From Tubulanus polymorphus (lineage: Eukaryota; Nemertea; Palaeonemertea; Tubulaniformes; Tubulanidae): DNA of 64,000 bases. Under the pieces are notes generated by a model. It was not told where the DNA came from. It did not search any database and worked only from the letters and a program-made list of their open reading frames with translations. Shown here one piece after another: positions 1-13,800 of this stretch. The stretch lies in assembly GCF_964204645.1 (NCBI RefSeq), contig NC_134033.1:10078231-10142230 (forward strand), written 5' to 3'. The position numbers and the translations under genes are program-made. Positions within the stretch are counted from its first letter, which is position 1. The number at the start of each line of letters is the position of its first letter.

Positions 1-1079
1 TTAAACAGGTTCATAGCATTTTCAAGGGCTGCACGGGATATCATTCTACCAATTAAGGAAAACTTGTGGCAAAATATAAAGTTGGGGATGAAAATAGAGC
101 ATAACAAAAGTTAGAAATATGGGGTTGTTTGGCTATTTCTACAAAAAGAAACATCCCTAAACCTGTGTGGACACGATCCAGCGACCTCTAGCATGTTTGC
201 CGAGCATGGTAACCAATAGAATATAAACTGGTTGCGATTAAAGGCGTTTGCAAGTTCGTCTGGCCAGTGTGGTGACCGGTGACCAGTCAGGTGTAGTTCG
301 TTAACGGTACCCGCTGTAATTCTCTGTTGATTACGACAGTTTCTAGTCGGAACCATTTGTCAAGAATTCTTATCCGGTCAATTCTTCCACCGATAGAAGT
401 AAAATTTAGAGAAACTTTAAACGTAACAATTAGAAATATATATGTATAGTACCGTATTTCACAAACAACGATTCTTAATGGTCTATCTACTAAGTCCTTA
501 TTTGGTTTTTCAATTAATGCATAATCTACTGACATATTACAATGCAGTCCTGTTGAACAAGGATATATAGGGCTGTATAAGGCCTGGGACAGGCCTACTC
601 ATGAAATTCATGTCCAACGATTTGCAATTCAACAATGCATGTAAATGACATGGTTTTACCATGGTAACGTTGTATATAGCAGCAACTGATGTATGTATAC
701 TTTGACTCAATGACTCCTCTATAATTCAAGCAACGATGCCGGGTAAAATCAATATGCAGCCCACGTTTGGACAGACCTTCCAATTAGTTCCACGAAAGAA
801 GCCGAATTCTTCGTAGCTTCGGAAACATTTGGTTCACAAAGCAATGAATTCAATCATCTAGCTTTAATTTCTCGGCACCCTGGATACACAGAGTTCCACA
901 GTTTGAATTACGATTTAACTCTATAGAATTAATTAATTCATTTGTTACTGAAAATGAACTGATTCAATTTTATATCAAGTCAAATATTCACCGAAATTTA
1001 TAGAAGTAGATCTTAATCCAAATCCATATTTACGCCTTACTTACATCTTTGGTTGAAACTTTGAAACTCATTTTTCTCA
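1..1079. other. non-coding, nothing recognised
   Basis: AT-rich sequence with only short open frames. I see no conserved coding segment, RNA gene or clear repeat. It is probably intron or 5' flank of the plus-strand giant-exon gene. Confidence 0.45.
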
Positions 1080-1089
1080 TGATTAAAAA

Positions 1090-1512
1090 CCGAGAACTAT
1101 GGAATTGGGTCATGAATTGTAGAATTGGGTCCAGAGTTTAACTTCGTCCTGAGTGATGGACCAGGTTCCTGAACTGTGGAACTGGATCCAAAACAGTACT
1201 GTGGAACTGGGCCCAGAACTGGGAACCAGGGTCATGAACTGTGGAACCTGATCCAGAACAGTACTGTGGAACTGGGTCCCAAACTGAGGAACTGGATCCA
1301 GAACCGCGGAAACTAGGGACATAGCTGGTCCTGAACAACACTTATATTTGGGCCCAGAACGGTGGAACTGGGACCGGAATATGGAACTGGATCTAAAACT
1401 ATGGAACTAGGTCCAGAACTGTAGAACTGGGCCCCGATCTGTGGAACTGGATCCAGATGTGGAACTACTTCCGGATGATGAAACTAGATCTCGAACTGTG
1501 GAACTGGATCCA
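1090..1512. repeat. degenerate minisatellite of GGAACTGG-type units
   Basis: Imperfect head-to-tail units of roughly 20-22 bp built around GGAACTGGRTCCAGAACTGT. Copies are seen near 1160, 1180, 1203, 1265, 1290, 1385, 1415, 1445 and 1500. The unit matches the terminal sequence of the fold-back element at 63100-63208 (AACTGTGGAACTGGGCCC). The open frames across it have no independent support and are treated as by-products of the repeat. Confidence 0.75.
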
Positions 1513-1857
1513 GTGTGAAATTGAGCCCTTCAGCTGGCTCTCGAGTTATAAGTGCAGTGAATTTAGTATTGAACAAGCCCTTCACGATGAAACCAGGCCT
1601 AGCTATCATTGTCTTCCTCCAGGTCCAGATATTTGAGAGCATCATATATTTTGTTATTACGTGATGCAGTAGGAAACTGATCAGACTCAAATGATACGTT
1701 GTATTATTGTTAACATATTCTTTTATGTGGGAACGAATAACTAATCATATTTGCATACGCTAACATTAACAGCAGTGATATGATATATACATATAAAAAT
1801 GAAATTACTATTCTCTGTTGTGTATGAATCGTCATATGAGATTCGTGTTACGCGGAA

Positions 1858-1877
1858 TTCTCTATTCTCTTTCAGAA
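1858..1877 (+). promoter_or_regulatory. 3' splice site of the giant exon
   Basis: A pyrimidine-rich tract ending in TCTATTCTCTTTCAG at 1861-1875 is followed by AAACCGACAG. The frame across it (AA ACC GAC) requires one base from an upstream exon, so coding most likely enters here in phase 1. The ATG at 1818 would then be intronic. This is inference from consensus only. Confidence 0.65.
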
Positions 1878-4800
1878 ACCGACAGTATACTCAAGACCGA
1901 CGAACAATTACTGAAATGTGATCGTAGTTCTACGGGAACCGCCGATACAGGGGAGGTTTACGGAGCAGTCGACAACAATACAGACCAGAAAAATGCGGTT
2001 GCGGACGATCCGTTCAAACAGACATCTGTTGCAACCGATCCTGGGACACCAGCACAAACAGCGCCTACGATCATCGATAGCGGAGTAGAAGTAACGGAAT
2101 TTTCATCAGCAAAGCCTCGCTATATAAAATATGACACTGGAGACTTTTCCGATAAAACAAACCTGCAGACAACAACATATACAAGTGATACTCGTATACA
2201 GCAGCGGCATATAAATAGAGAGAAGGATTGTGAAACTGTTCATTCGACTCCGGTGGACGGTGCTACTACTGCTGAAGGCAGGCTGTCCCCTTATAAAAAT
2301 AGTCAGCCAGGAGATTTATGTGAAGCACCTGGAACAGGCCTCTCCTCGTCACCGGCAGCCTGTATAAAAAGGAAACATCCGAGCGAGGAGTTTTCTAGCG
2401 AAGCGGATTGCAGATATCACCTGTCGAGTGGTCGAAACAAGTGTAACAGAAAGGGTGAAGGAGGACAGGAGACTCGAGTCGTCGAGACGGTGAGTCTGAC
2501 TAGCGGCGAACAGAAGCAGCAGCAACAATTGTTTGAAGATTCACAACAGCGGCAAAAATATTATAGCGATACTAAACGACGACAAGAACCCGAGCCCGGA
2601 GAATCTGATCGCGTCCCTGGTAGAAATCGGAGAAAAACTACAAGGAAAAATAATCTAAATGTCACCGACGCCGGAGAGAATGCGAAGTTAGAAAACAGTG
2701 AGGCAATAAACGAGGATACTCGCGGCTCGATCGATTACAGGGGACCGGCGGTTGAAACGGCTAATGTTCATGTCAATAGTAGATCTATGGAAGAACAACA
2801 CCTAGATCAGTGGCGGAGAATTAAAGATATTTCTATTGAAAATCAAAGTCTTGAATACGATGATTTCCTAGAGAATTATCATCAAAATAACCCGGATAAT
2901 TTGAATACTAGCCCTGTTGCATATTCATCATCGAAACAACCCATACTCGATCCTAACTATAGCGTCGATACTAACTATAGTTTCTTTTTGGACGGTTCGA
3001 ATTCGTCGCTTGATTTCACTGCGAGAGACGAGGAACTACAGAAACTGTTCGATACGTGTACGCCTAACTCGATCAGTACAGACTCACTGAACGAACACGC
3101 TTCTAAATATAGAACGACGGCCACCGTTTTATCCGATATCGAAAATTGCGAGATGGAATATAAACACGATCCAAACGATGATGATTCGGTCGGGGTTGTA
3201 GATTCGGGAGATATCAATAAAACTGTGGATCCCACTGTAACCGGTGGAGATGATGACTCAGACGTGTCTCAGCATTATAAAGTGAAATTCACCGATGACG
3301 AACATTTTACTTTAACAATCACGAAAACTGTCGAGAAAACCTCGCCGAAAAAAGAACATAAACGGGCTGCGAAGCGGATCAGGCTTCGGCGGTGGATCGA
3401 GTGCCCGAGGTGTCTCGACAGTAGGACTGCCGTCTCTGGAAGTAGTGATTCTGATTTTCAGCCTGATCAAGAAGATGCATTGTGGATCACGGAAGGAAGG
3501 CGCGCATCTAAAACGTGCGTGCATTTACGCGACGGGGAACAGTTAACACCTGCGCAGATGCAATACGTAGATGATATTACTGAGTATATGAAAGGCAATA
3601 ACGATGAATCAATGGACGAGTTGAGGTTGAATTCAGTGTCTCGTGAGGCGAGTGTCGACCCGGATGGGAGGTTGAGATTTAACGGATCGGTGTCCAGAGA
3701 CCCGAGCGTCGAGCCGGATAACGATGACGTTCAGGTTAACCCGAATTACAGACGCTTCAAATACGTTCACAGTTTGGACCAAACGAGTATTAATTCTAGC
3801 GATGAAATGCAAAGTAGGACCGAATCGGTCAATTCATACTATATGAGCGAGGACGGAGAACTGTACCCGGTTCAGGAAGCTGTAGGCGAGCAGGTCTATC
3901 CACCTTATACAACACAAGCTCAGCTCGAGTTAGAAAAACAATATGAAATTGATAGTGATGATACGTGGGAGCAATGCTGGCCTGGAATACAACGACAAAT
4001 ACACGGCTCAACAGGCTCGTTACATTCGAGATCAACTCAATATCAGATTTACGAATATCGAAATGTTCACAAGTCGCAGACTTACGACTTTACCGAGTAC
4101 AGAGGTAGTAATATCGAATATGATTTACACGGACATACGATCCCCGATCGTAGTTCAACGGATAGACTTCCTGTACAGGATAACTGGGACGATTTCGAAC
4201 GCGTTTTGTTTCCCGATGGTCGCCGCGCCTCGCGAGCTGTCAACTCGCTTCCAGAATCGGTCGCCCGTCGCGGTAGCACGTACATCGTACAACACGAACC
4301 AGCAGCTACAACTGCATCGGACGCCAGCGCTACCGCAGCAGCAGCTTTACAGCTGCCGTGTGCTGCCTCGGAAAACGATAGCAGTTCTCAAAGTGAATCG
4401 CACAGTGAGAATGTGGATAGAACGTACGATAAAACTGATAGCAGAACAAACGAATTACAACAAGCCACTAAACAACTTCAGTGTATTCTCGATAATAGAC
4501 AGTTATTACCGGTAGTTAATTATAAGCCAGGAGTAACTACAGACGATCAGGTTACATCTTCAGCAGTCGCCGATACCGCGGTGGTGGTGACAGATGAATT
4601 GCGTGTGTGCGCTGATCGAGTCAGGAGAAACCGGCGACGATTAGATGAAAGCGAAACGTCAAATACAGCAACGAGCGCCGTACGACTTCAGCAGCACGAG
4701 GCTCCGCTCAAGTCTGACGACAGTCCAGCGCTTAAAAACAATTCATCCGAGGCTCTACTACAAAAACAACTCGAATCGGATGAATTATTTACATCGGCAG

Positions 4801-7800
4801 AGCTTTCAACGACTACAACAACAGCAACAAAATTGCCACAATCGGATAACGACGAGACTATATTCGCAAAAAGCTCTACACAGATATCTGAAGCCGATTA
4901 TGACGCTTCCATACATTTAAATGTGACATCGCCGCGAAAAGACATCCTGTTAACAGCGTCGAGTCGTTCATCCGCTAATAAACTACACTCTAATGGTGAC
5001 GAGGATGCGAGTAAAATTGATAAATCATCTTCTGATACTGGGATAAATAACGATACAGGAATAACAGCTGAACACAGCGGACTCGACACGATTCAACCAC
5101 TGACTGAAACAACTATCGATGAATTAATAGATTACGGACAACAGGACGTGAGCAGTGACGATCCGAGTGTAGTTAAACAGTTATTTATTGCCAGTGGTGG
5201 AGATCTTACTACGCGAGAAGTCGCTGCAGCTGCTACTACTGCTGCGGCTACTGCTAGTGCTCATCCTGTTGAACTGATTACGAACGATAAATCTTTAGAA
5301 TGGCCTCGTAAAAATCAAACCAGTTGCAGCGCCGATAGTCAGAACGATATAACATTGGATTCTGACCGGCTAAACGATACAGGAGCAAGAACAGCAGGAA
5401 CAGATCATAAGGTTTTACAGGATACAATTGAATTTATAGTTCATTCACAGGACTCTGAGAACGATATCAAACTTCCCGGTGATGTAGATTATAGCGATTC
5501 GTTGGGATTTACTATCAGTGCAAATTTTGAACAGGGAATAAAGGATGAAACGGAGCCAGTACTCATTACTGGTGACAGTGAGATTAAACTAGAAAAAGGA
5601 CGACGACATAAGAGAAAAGCTAAAGGTAAGAAGACTTCAACTTCACTGAAAAATGTTGATTCTCCATCGACCGAAACTGCACGATTTAATATAAATGAAT
5701 TGGAAACTGAGAGAATTGAAGATAGACCGTTTCAGGGCGAAACAGAAGAATCTGTTATCAGTGATACTACTCATAAACCTGAATACGATAAGTCGACATT
5801 GAAGTCAGAGAATGACATAATTGAGGAGACCATGCCCATTTATGTATCTCCTGAACACCTCGATCAGGGTCAAACGGGGTCTCATGTTCTAATCACTGGT
5901 CAAATATTAGATCCAAAAAATACTGACGTCAAAACAGACGGTGAAAATTTGAAATCGACAAAAAAGAAAAAAAATAAGAAGAAAAAGGTCATAGTGTCTC
6001 AAATTACTGGATCTTCTCAAGACCCTGAAGTGCCAAAAGATACCGGAAGACTTCCAGATACTGGAGAACGACGAGAACATGGAGCACGACGAGATCCTGG
6101 AGTACCACGAGCAACTGAAGGACTGCGAGATAATGAAGGAATTCCTCTAGACAGCAAAGTTTTGCCGCAAGAAGACTCAAATATGTCAACGACTGAAATC
6201 AAACCTGAGAACATTTACAGTTCTTCATACGGCATTGAAATCCGACTCGTGGACGATTCATTATCAAGTGAAATATCACCAAATGATAAGAATGTTTCCC
6301 CCGAGAAAGCAATAAACAAAGAGCGACCAGAAACTGATGTATGGAAGGAAAGTGCCACAAAACCAATATCAGATACTGAAAACATGCCACGACAGATTAC
6401 AATATTACACCGCAGGGAGTTAGATTCAACTGTAACTTGTAAGATGAGTTCGGATGAAGATCATCTTTCCGATGTGGATCAATCCCCCGATGTCTCAATG
6501 ACCTCGTCGAATCTGAAAGCTCAGGTCGCGTCGTATAGTCAGGTGGATACTTCGGACCAATTATTATCCAGCTCAACCGAAGTTGCCTTGAAAATGGATC
6601 CGAACATAACGACTGTAAATCAGACCCAGTCATCTGAAATGAATATGCCGACTTCTAGAGAGGAGACTGAGGAGATAACTGACAGACCTGATAATAACTC
6701 GATCGAAGTTTGTCCACAATCGAACATTTTAGATTCAAGCAAATCTATGCAAACTCTTTCAAGTAAGACTACATTAACTATAGAACAAACAGGTACAAAA
6801 ACCACAGGTGTTCGATCAGAAGGAACACCTCAGCAACCACAGCTAGACGCAGAAGTAAAGACTGAACAAACAATTAACTTGGAACGATCTGAAACATTAA
6901 TGAGTGACAAACCGATGATGGTTACCAGTGAAAAACGGAGGGGTAAAAAGAAAAAGGCTAAAAAGCACCACCAGTTACGAAATGATGACAGTATTGATAA
7001 ATCTATAGTTACAGTTGATCCAACAGGTTTTCATATAGAGCACGCTTCTGCAGATGAAAAGAGTCAACATGAGAATGAAACTGGATTTACACAAGAACGA
7101 TCTACATATCCATCAGAAATCGCTAATCAAGATATTACCGATATTGGATCTAGACAGGGACGACTGGTGGCAGTGCCATCAAGAGTTACAGTTGAAGTAA
7201 CTGATATATCTCTTGTATCAGTAATAGAAGCAATAGCAACAGAGGAGGAACTTGTGAGCGTACCATTCGGAGTAACAGATGATGTCATCGATGTTTCTCC
7301 TGAATCAGTAGCAGCACAGGAAAAAAGGGCTTACTCACAAACTGACATAGATTCACCCGAGGTAAATGTTAAGAGTGCGTCAGAAGAATTCAATCCGGTG
7401 AAGAACGAAATGCCAATATTACACAATATAATTATGCTTTGTCAGAATGATGATTTGGCAGCGCCTGATAAATATCTTCAGGAAGACGAGAAAGAAAACC
7501 CTGCAGCCAATGAAGATAACTTTGTAGATGTGACTGAAACTGAACACTTAGTTAGAACAGATTCTAACCTAGACATGAATAAAACCATAGCACAATGTGA
7601 TAATAACTCTCACCCTGAGGATACCGATGATAAACCTCAGAATGGTACGCGCCCGACTTCTTCAGTCGATCGAGGATTTGCATTAGTTACTGTGTCAATG
7701 AGCCAAGCATTTACACTTCCTAAACAGGTTCAGACTATAACATCCAGTGATGATGTTAAAACTATGTTCAAATCTTCAAATGGTAAAAGAGAACACGAAA

Positions 7801-10800
7801 TTCCGGGTTCAAGGTCGCAAAATGAATCATTTGAGGCTGATAGGGAAGATAACATCCAACTAGATGGAATACAGATGGACCATAGAGATAAACATAAGAC
7901 AGATTTCGAGAATGCAAACGTATCTGTTGAAATGGTAGAATCATCCTTAGAGAATGTTGAACAGGAAGCAGACGGTATTGAAACGGCTGTTAGGACGAAA
8001 AGCCCCGAGGTGGGAGAATCTTCTATCGAGTACCAGGATAAGTTTACGTCTCCTGCGCATGAACCCTCAATTGAATATACACAGATTGTAAGTACAACTG
8101 ATCAGATCAACGCATTGAACCTACAGACGAGTAAAGAATCAGTCGGAATGTATGATAGCTTATACCATGATTCCAGATCTGATGAATCCAAGGCTCCGGC
8201 GGATCAACCTGCCTTCGATCCACACGCTGTAATCGATCAAACGATCATTTTCAAGGACATGCCAACAACTGTTGAAGTCACTGTGACGTCTGATGATGTA
8301 GTTCAAGACCTGAAACCCACACATCATGTGTCTCTAGACACTACAGATGCACCATCCGGGACGTATGATACGGATAGAGACCAGCCAGTGACACCTGACG
8401 AGCAGCCAAAACCCATAGAACATCTACCTACAAATAAGGAAAATGAATCAGTCGTGTCTACTGAAGATAGTTCGCTAGAATATCTCCATCCTGGGCAAAC
8501 CACAATATCAGATGGAAAAAATAGTGATACCAGGCCTGATGAATCCAAGGCTGAAGTCGATCAAATTTATATGTCTATGGATCCATCTACATGTAATGAG
8601 TTATCCATGACATCTGAATATTTTGTAGGTAAAAAACCACCGCCTTTACCTAAGGCTAATAAGAAAAAGAGGCGGAAAAGAAAGAAGTCGAAGACAGATT
8701 CCAATAGTCTATCGGAGGATGGATCCACCACCACGCCTCAAATTGCCACAGGCATTGATCATAATACATTTGAAAATCTGTCACCAATTTCAAGTGGAAT
8801 CTCTGCATCAGTGGAACTAACATCCACTAAAACTATTGGCGATATGACTACCACATATACTGGAGAAATAAAAATTCAACCAACTGTAGATGTTGCAATC
8901 GATGATGCAGAACTTAAAACTGTAAGTGATAATTCAGATGAGTCTCCTGTTCAGAAGGATACGTACGAAGGTATTGACTGTACATCAACTACGGATATTG
9001 ATAAGATTAAAGATGGCGGCATTATTGACAAACCAGATGATTTCTCTGATTCAGCAAAACCATTGGATAATCTAGGGAATTTTGACGATATCTCAAGAGG
9101 CACTAGTGTTACACATCAGCCAGGTGATCCAGCGATATCCGATGATCAGTCGAATCCGCCGGAATATGTATCTACAGACAAGGAAGGTGCAGCAGTGATG
9201 TCTACTGAAAATAACAAACTATACTATCTCCCTCCGGAGCAAGCTCTCGAATCAGTTGGAATGTATGATAACTTGGATAGTGATTCCAGATCTGATGAAT
9301 CTAAGCCTCCGGCAGATCAACCGGCTTTCGATCCAAACACAGTAATCGATCAAACGACTATTTCAATTGGTACGCCAACTGTTGAGGTCACGTCTGATGA
9401 TGTAGTTCAAGACTTGAGACCCAAAAAACATGTGTCTCTAGACGCGCCATCAGGGACTTATTTTGGAGAAAATACGGATAGAGACCAGCCAGTGACACCT
9501 GGCGAGCAGCCAAAACCTATAGAATATCTATATACAGACAATGAAAATGTAGCAGTTATGTCTACTGTAGATGGTACACTAGAATATCTTCATTCTGAGC
9601 AAACCACCACATCAGATGAAATAAACAGATACACCAGGCCAGATGAAGCCAAGGCTGAAGTCAACCAAGCCGATTTGTCTATAGACCCGTCTACAAATAA
9701 TGAGTTCCCCATGGCATCTGAATATTTTGTAGGTAAAGAACCACCGTCTTTACCCAAGTCTGATAAGAAAAAAAGGCGAAAAGAAAAGAAGTCGAAGAAA
9801 GAATCCAATACTCTACCGGAGGATGGAACCACCACCACGCCTCGAAACCAAAACATATCTATCGATGATCACGGGAAGACTGATGCATGCATCGATGCCA
9901 AGGGTATTGTAATAGCTGACACCAAGCATGACAGTGAATCTAATCCTCAACAGGTTGACAAATTTGAAAAGACAGAGCAAGTAAAAGAGATTTCTACATT
10001 ACATTCGCCTAGAGTTATCAGAACAGATACTTCATCGATTGAGAAAATAAAGACTTCAATTGAATTAACTAGCTCTACCGAAACAACAGCTACAACTTCA
10101 AAAAATATTTCCTTGTCGGAAATGGAACCCGATAAAGAGGCATTGACTGATAGACGCATCGAGAATATATTTATCGATTCTATCGATAGCAATTCAATTG
10201 TCACGAATATTTATAATGAAACAGTTACAATTATTGGTATGATGGATAATGGGGCCCCCGTAGAAGTTGGAGATAAGCTGAAGGCACCAACTATAAGTGC
10301 CTTGCTATTAGACACATTACCCCCTGATGGACCGAAAGATGATAGTTGTGTTGGAGATCAAAGTAGTGAAGGCACTTTCCATTGGGTCTGTGATAAGACT
10401 AGGAGAGGTACGGATGACGAGGAAAAACAAGTGCCTCCTATCCCTGTACCTCTGGATTATACTGATGATATCAATGTTACAATTGACCGGACTGAAAGAC
10501 GTATAGTAACGACTATATTGGATCAGTTAGTAATTACCACTGGCACTAAGATATCCCGTACGAGTGCAGAGCTTGAATCAGAAATAGGAGTAGAGCGAGG
10601 TGAATCCTGGCTAGAGATGGATGGCAGAGCTTTAATTCATTTCCCTTGTGAATCTGAACCTGGTGAACTAGTCGCAGCCAGCGAAGATACAGTGGAAGAT
10701 GTTGAAATCAGAAATGTACAGAACAAACCAGTTGATAGCAGAGAAGACGATGGTAAAGTAGCTTCGGGAGATGATCCAAGTGACACCAAAGACGTACCAG

Positions 10801-13800
10801 GACAAATACCTGACGAGTCACCAACTGAATTCACTGATAGCGATGTAATAAAATTCAGACAAATTGAAACTGGAAAAATCTTGGTTACATATAGTTATTC
10901 TATAATAACTACCGGGACCAGAATAATCTATAGCGACGTCACTGTGAACAATGAGATTTGCGCTGAGAGGGGTGAATATTTTATTGAAGCTGATGCTAGA
11001 CCATCGATTCAATTCAGTGAAGAACCTAACATGATTGAGATAGACGAGGAAACTCTCGGTGAACCAGAAATAATTGCAAAGGTAGCATCGAATCTGAATT
11101 TGACTGAAAAAACTACTGTGGTTGGAACTAATGACGCAAGTCTCCGAGAACCAGATGAAGAGAAAGGAAATGTTATAGACAATGAGCCTTTCTTATCCAC
11201 ACATGCTGAAATAAACCCGGGAACAATAGCTCGAGAAATAGCTGTAGTCAAACCTGACGATCAAGCTCTCGAAGCGCCTTTATTGACGAAGAAGAAAAGG
11301 AAACAGAAGAGACAAGAGAGACAAAAGTCTCACAGAACACCGAATAGTAAACCAAATGAGGGTAAATACATTCCACACTCGAAAAACGACTGCGATCCGG
11401 GTTTATCAACTGAACAACCGAAACAGCCTACTGAGGATGTACCACAACCTACTGAAGGTGTATCGCAACCCACTGAAGATGTATCACAGCCTACTAAGGA
11501 TCGACCACAACCTACTGGAGATGTATCACAACCTACTGAAGATGTACCACTCTTTACCGAAGATGTACCACAACCTGCTGAGGATATATTACAACCTACC
11601 GAAGAAGAATCTCAAAATACTGATGATGTATCGCATCCTACTGAAGATGCATCAAAACCTAATGAAGATGTGTTAGAACTTAATGAAGATGCACAAAAAC
11701 CTACGGTGGATGTATCGAAGCCCACTGAAGATATATCACAACCTACTGAAGATGTATCACTACCTACTGAAGATATATTACAGCCTACTGAAGGTGTATC
11801 ACAACCCATTGAAGATATATCACAACCTACTGAAGATATATTACAACCTACTGAGGATGTACCACAACCCGCTGAAGATGTACCACTACATACTGAAGAT
11901 ATATTACAGCCTATGGGAGATGTAGCACTACCAAATGAAGATGTATCACAACCTAATGAAGATATATCACAACCTACAGAGGATGTTCCACAACCTACTG
12001 AATATCTATCACAACCCAATGAAGATGTATCGCACCCCAATGAAGATGTTTTACAACATAATGAAGATATATCTCAACCTACTGGAGATGTATCGCAATC
12101 TACTGAAGATATTTCACAATCCACTGAAAATGTATCAAAATCTACTGAAAATGTCCAACTGGGCAAGAAATCGAAAAAGAAGAAGCGAAAATCACATGGA
12201 AAAAAAGGAAAGCCTCTGAAGCCGATGGATTCAAGTGGGGTCAGACCAGAGGAAAAATCATCAGCTGATGACCCCCAACCAATAGCAAATACATTAGACA
12301 TCATTACAAAGATTTCCAGCTTCTCCCATAACGTAGACCTGGCAGCTCAGGAAGGAATAAACAGAGAACCTGAGGGGTTGAGTATATCAGCAATATCTAC
12401 TGAACCAGATAGAGTGCATCAATCTGGATTAAAACATTTTACAGACGAAGCTGGTAGAACGCTACAGCAAGCTGTGGACAATATTTCACTTGATTACTTG
12501 ACGTCGACTGGTACACAGCAGTTTATTTCGAGTACGGTTTCATATTCAGCCACTATTGAAAGCCAGAATGTGCTGGAGTCTCCGGTTGATGGTGTCAAAG
12601 ATACTAAAATATCAATCAGCGACAGTCTGGCTGAATTTGATGACCAAGACGGAGGTGATCCTGAGAGCAGAGATTACTCGAACCTAATACCTAATAAAAC
12701 GTCTACTACCTATGTTGACTGCACGGACACAAGAACAATCATGTTTCCATCGGACTACCTCGTTTTCATTCCTGGGACAATTGTGTCATACAAGGAGGTC
12801 GTTAACGACTCACACGCTGACACTGAAAGAGGTGAGACGTGTTTAATATTCGATGGGCGGCCATTGATCGATTCCACCGAACGATCAGGCACCCTGGCAG
12901 CCAGAAGTGACGTGGATGCGAGGCATAACTTTCCAACACAGTCAGACACTACTTTAGCAGACAGGGAAGATGTGGATGAGGGACGGGACACTCGAACAAA
13001 ACAAAATGTGGATAAAATTCCAGTTGATACTAAGATATCACAGCAGTTTGTTCCAAGTACACTTTCATATTCAGCTTCAATTGAAGGCGCGAATGTACTA
13101 GAGGCTCCGGACGACGAGGCCAAAGATGCGCACACATCCACCAGCGCAATTGTGGTTGATGTTGTTGCTTTAGATCAAGGGGGAGATCATAGAGCAATGA
13201 CCAAAGGTTCTGCTGTTGTTAAGCTAGACGCAGGAGACCCTGAGATCAAACATAACTTAACGCACAAACCCGATAAAGTTTCTACAGTTGATGGTGACCT
13301 TACAGACACAAGACCGATTCGAATTCTATCCGATTGTCTCGTTATCAATACTGGGACGTGTATTTCATTCAAGGAAGCGGTAATTGACTCGAAGGTTGAC
13401 AGTGAACGGGGTGAGTCGTGGATTAAAGTTACTGGACGACATTTCATTAATTCTAGCAATCAATCAGACATAGCTGTGTCAGACAGGGACTTAGAAAAAA
13501 GACAGGACATTCCGACTCAACCAAACACTACTGTAGCTGCCACGGGTGATATGAAAGAGGGACAGGACATTCGGACTGAACTAACAGAGGTCAAAACCAA
13601 TATACCAGAGACAATGGTTAATCATCCCGAGGAGGTTTACCCGACAGAAACCGTGCTATATATGGCTACAGAAGACGGAGGAGTGAAGGAGCCCAGTAAA
13701 GAGTCTCCGTCGACCAAACCTGAACAAGGAAGAAAGACGAAAAAAGGAAGAAAACACGAGAAGTCTCAACCTCGGGAGAAACCAGATGATTCAGGAGATA

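Noticed and set aside
1110-1690. Minus-strand ORFs of about 70 aa rich in VPQF
   Set aside because: They are translations of the GGAACTGG minisatellite, with no independent support.
1818-1875. ATG at 1818 as the start of the giant protein
   Set aside because: The first 19 codons precede a strong splice acceptor at 1861-1875 and have intron-like composition. A start here would also need a promoter inside AT-rich sequence.
11356-12304. Several open frames in other frames and on the minus strand over the 21-bp repeat array
   Set aside because: They follow from a repeat unit divisible by three, show only the repeated peptide, and overlap the long real frame.
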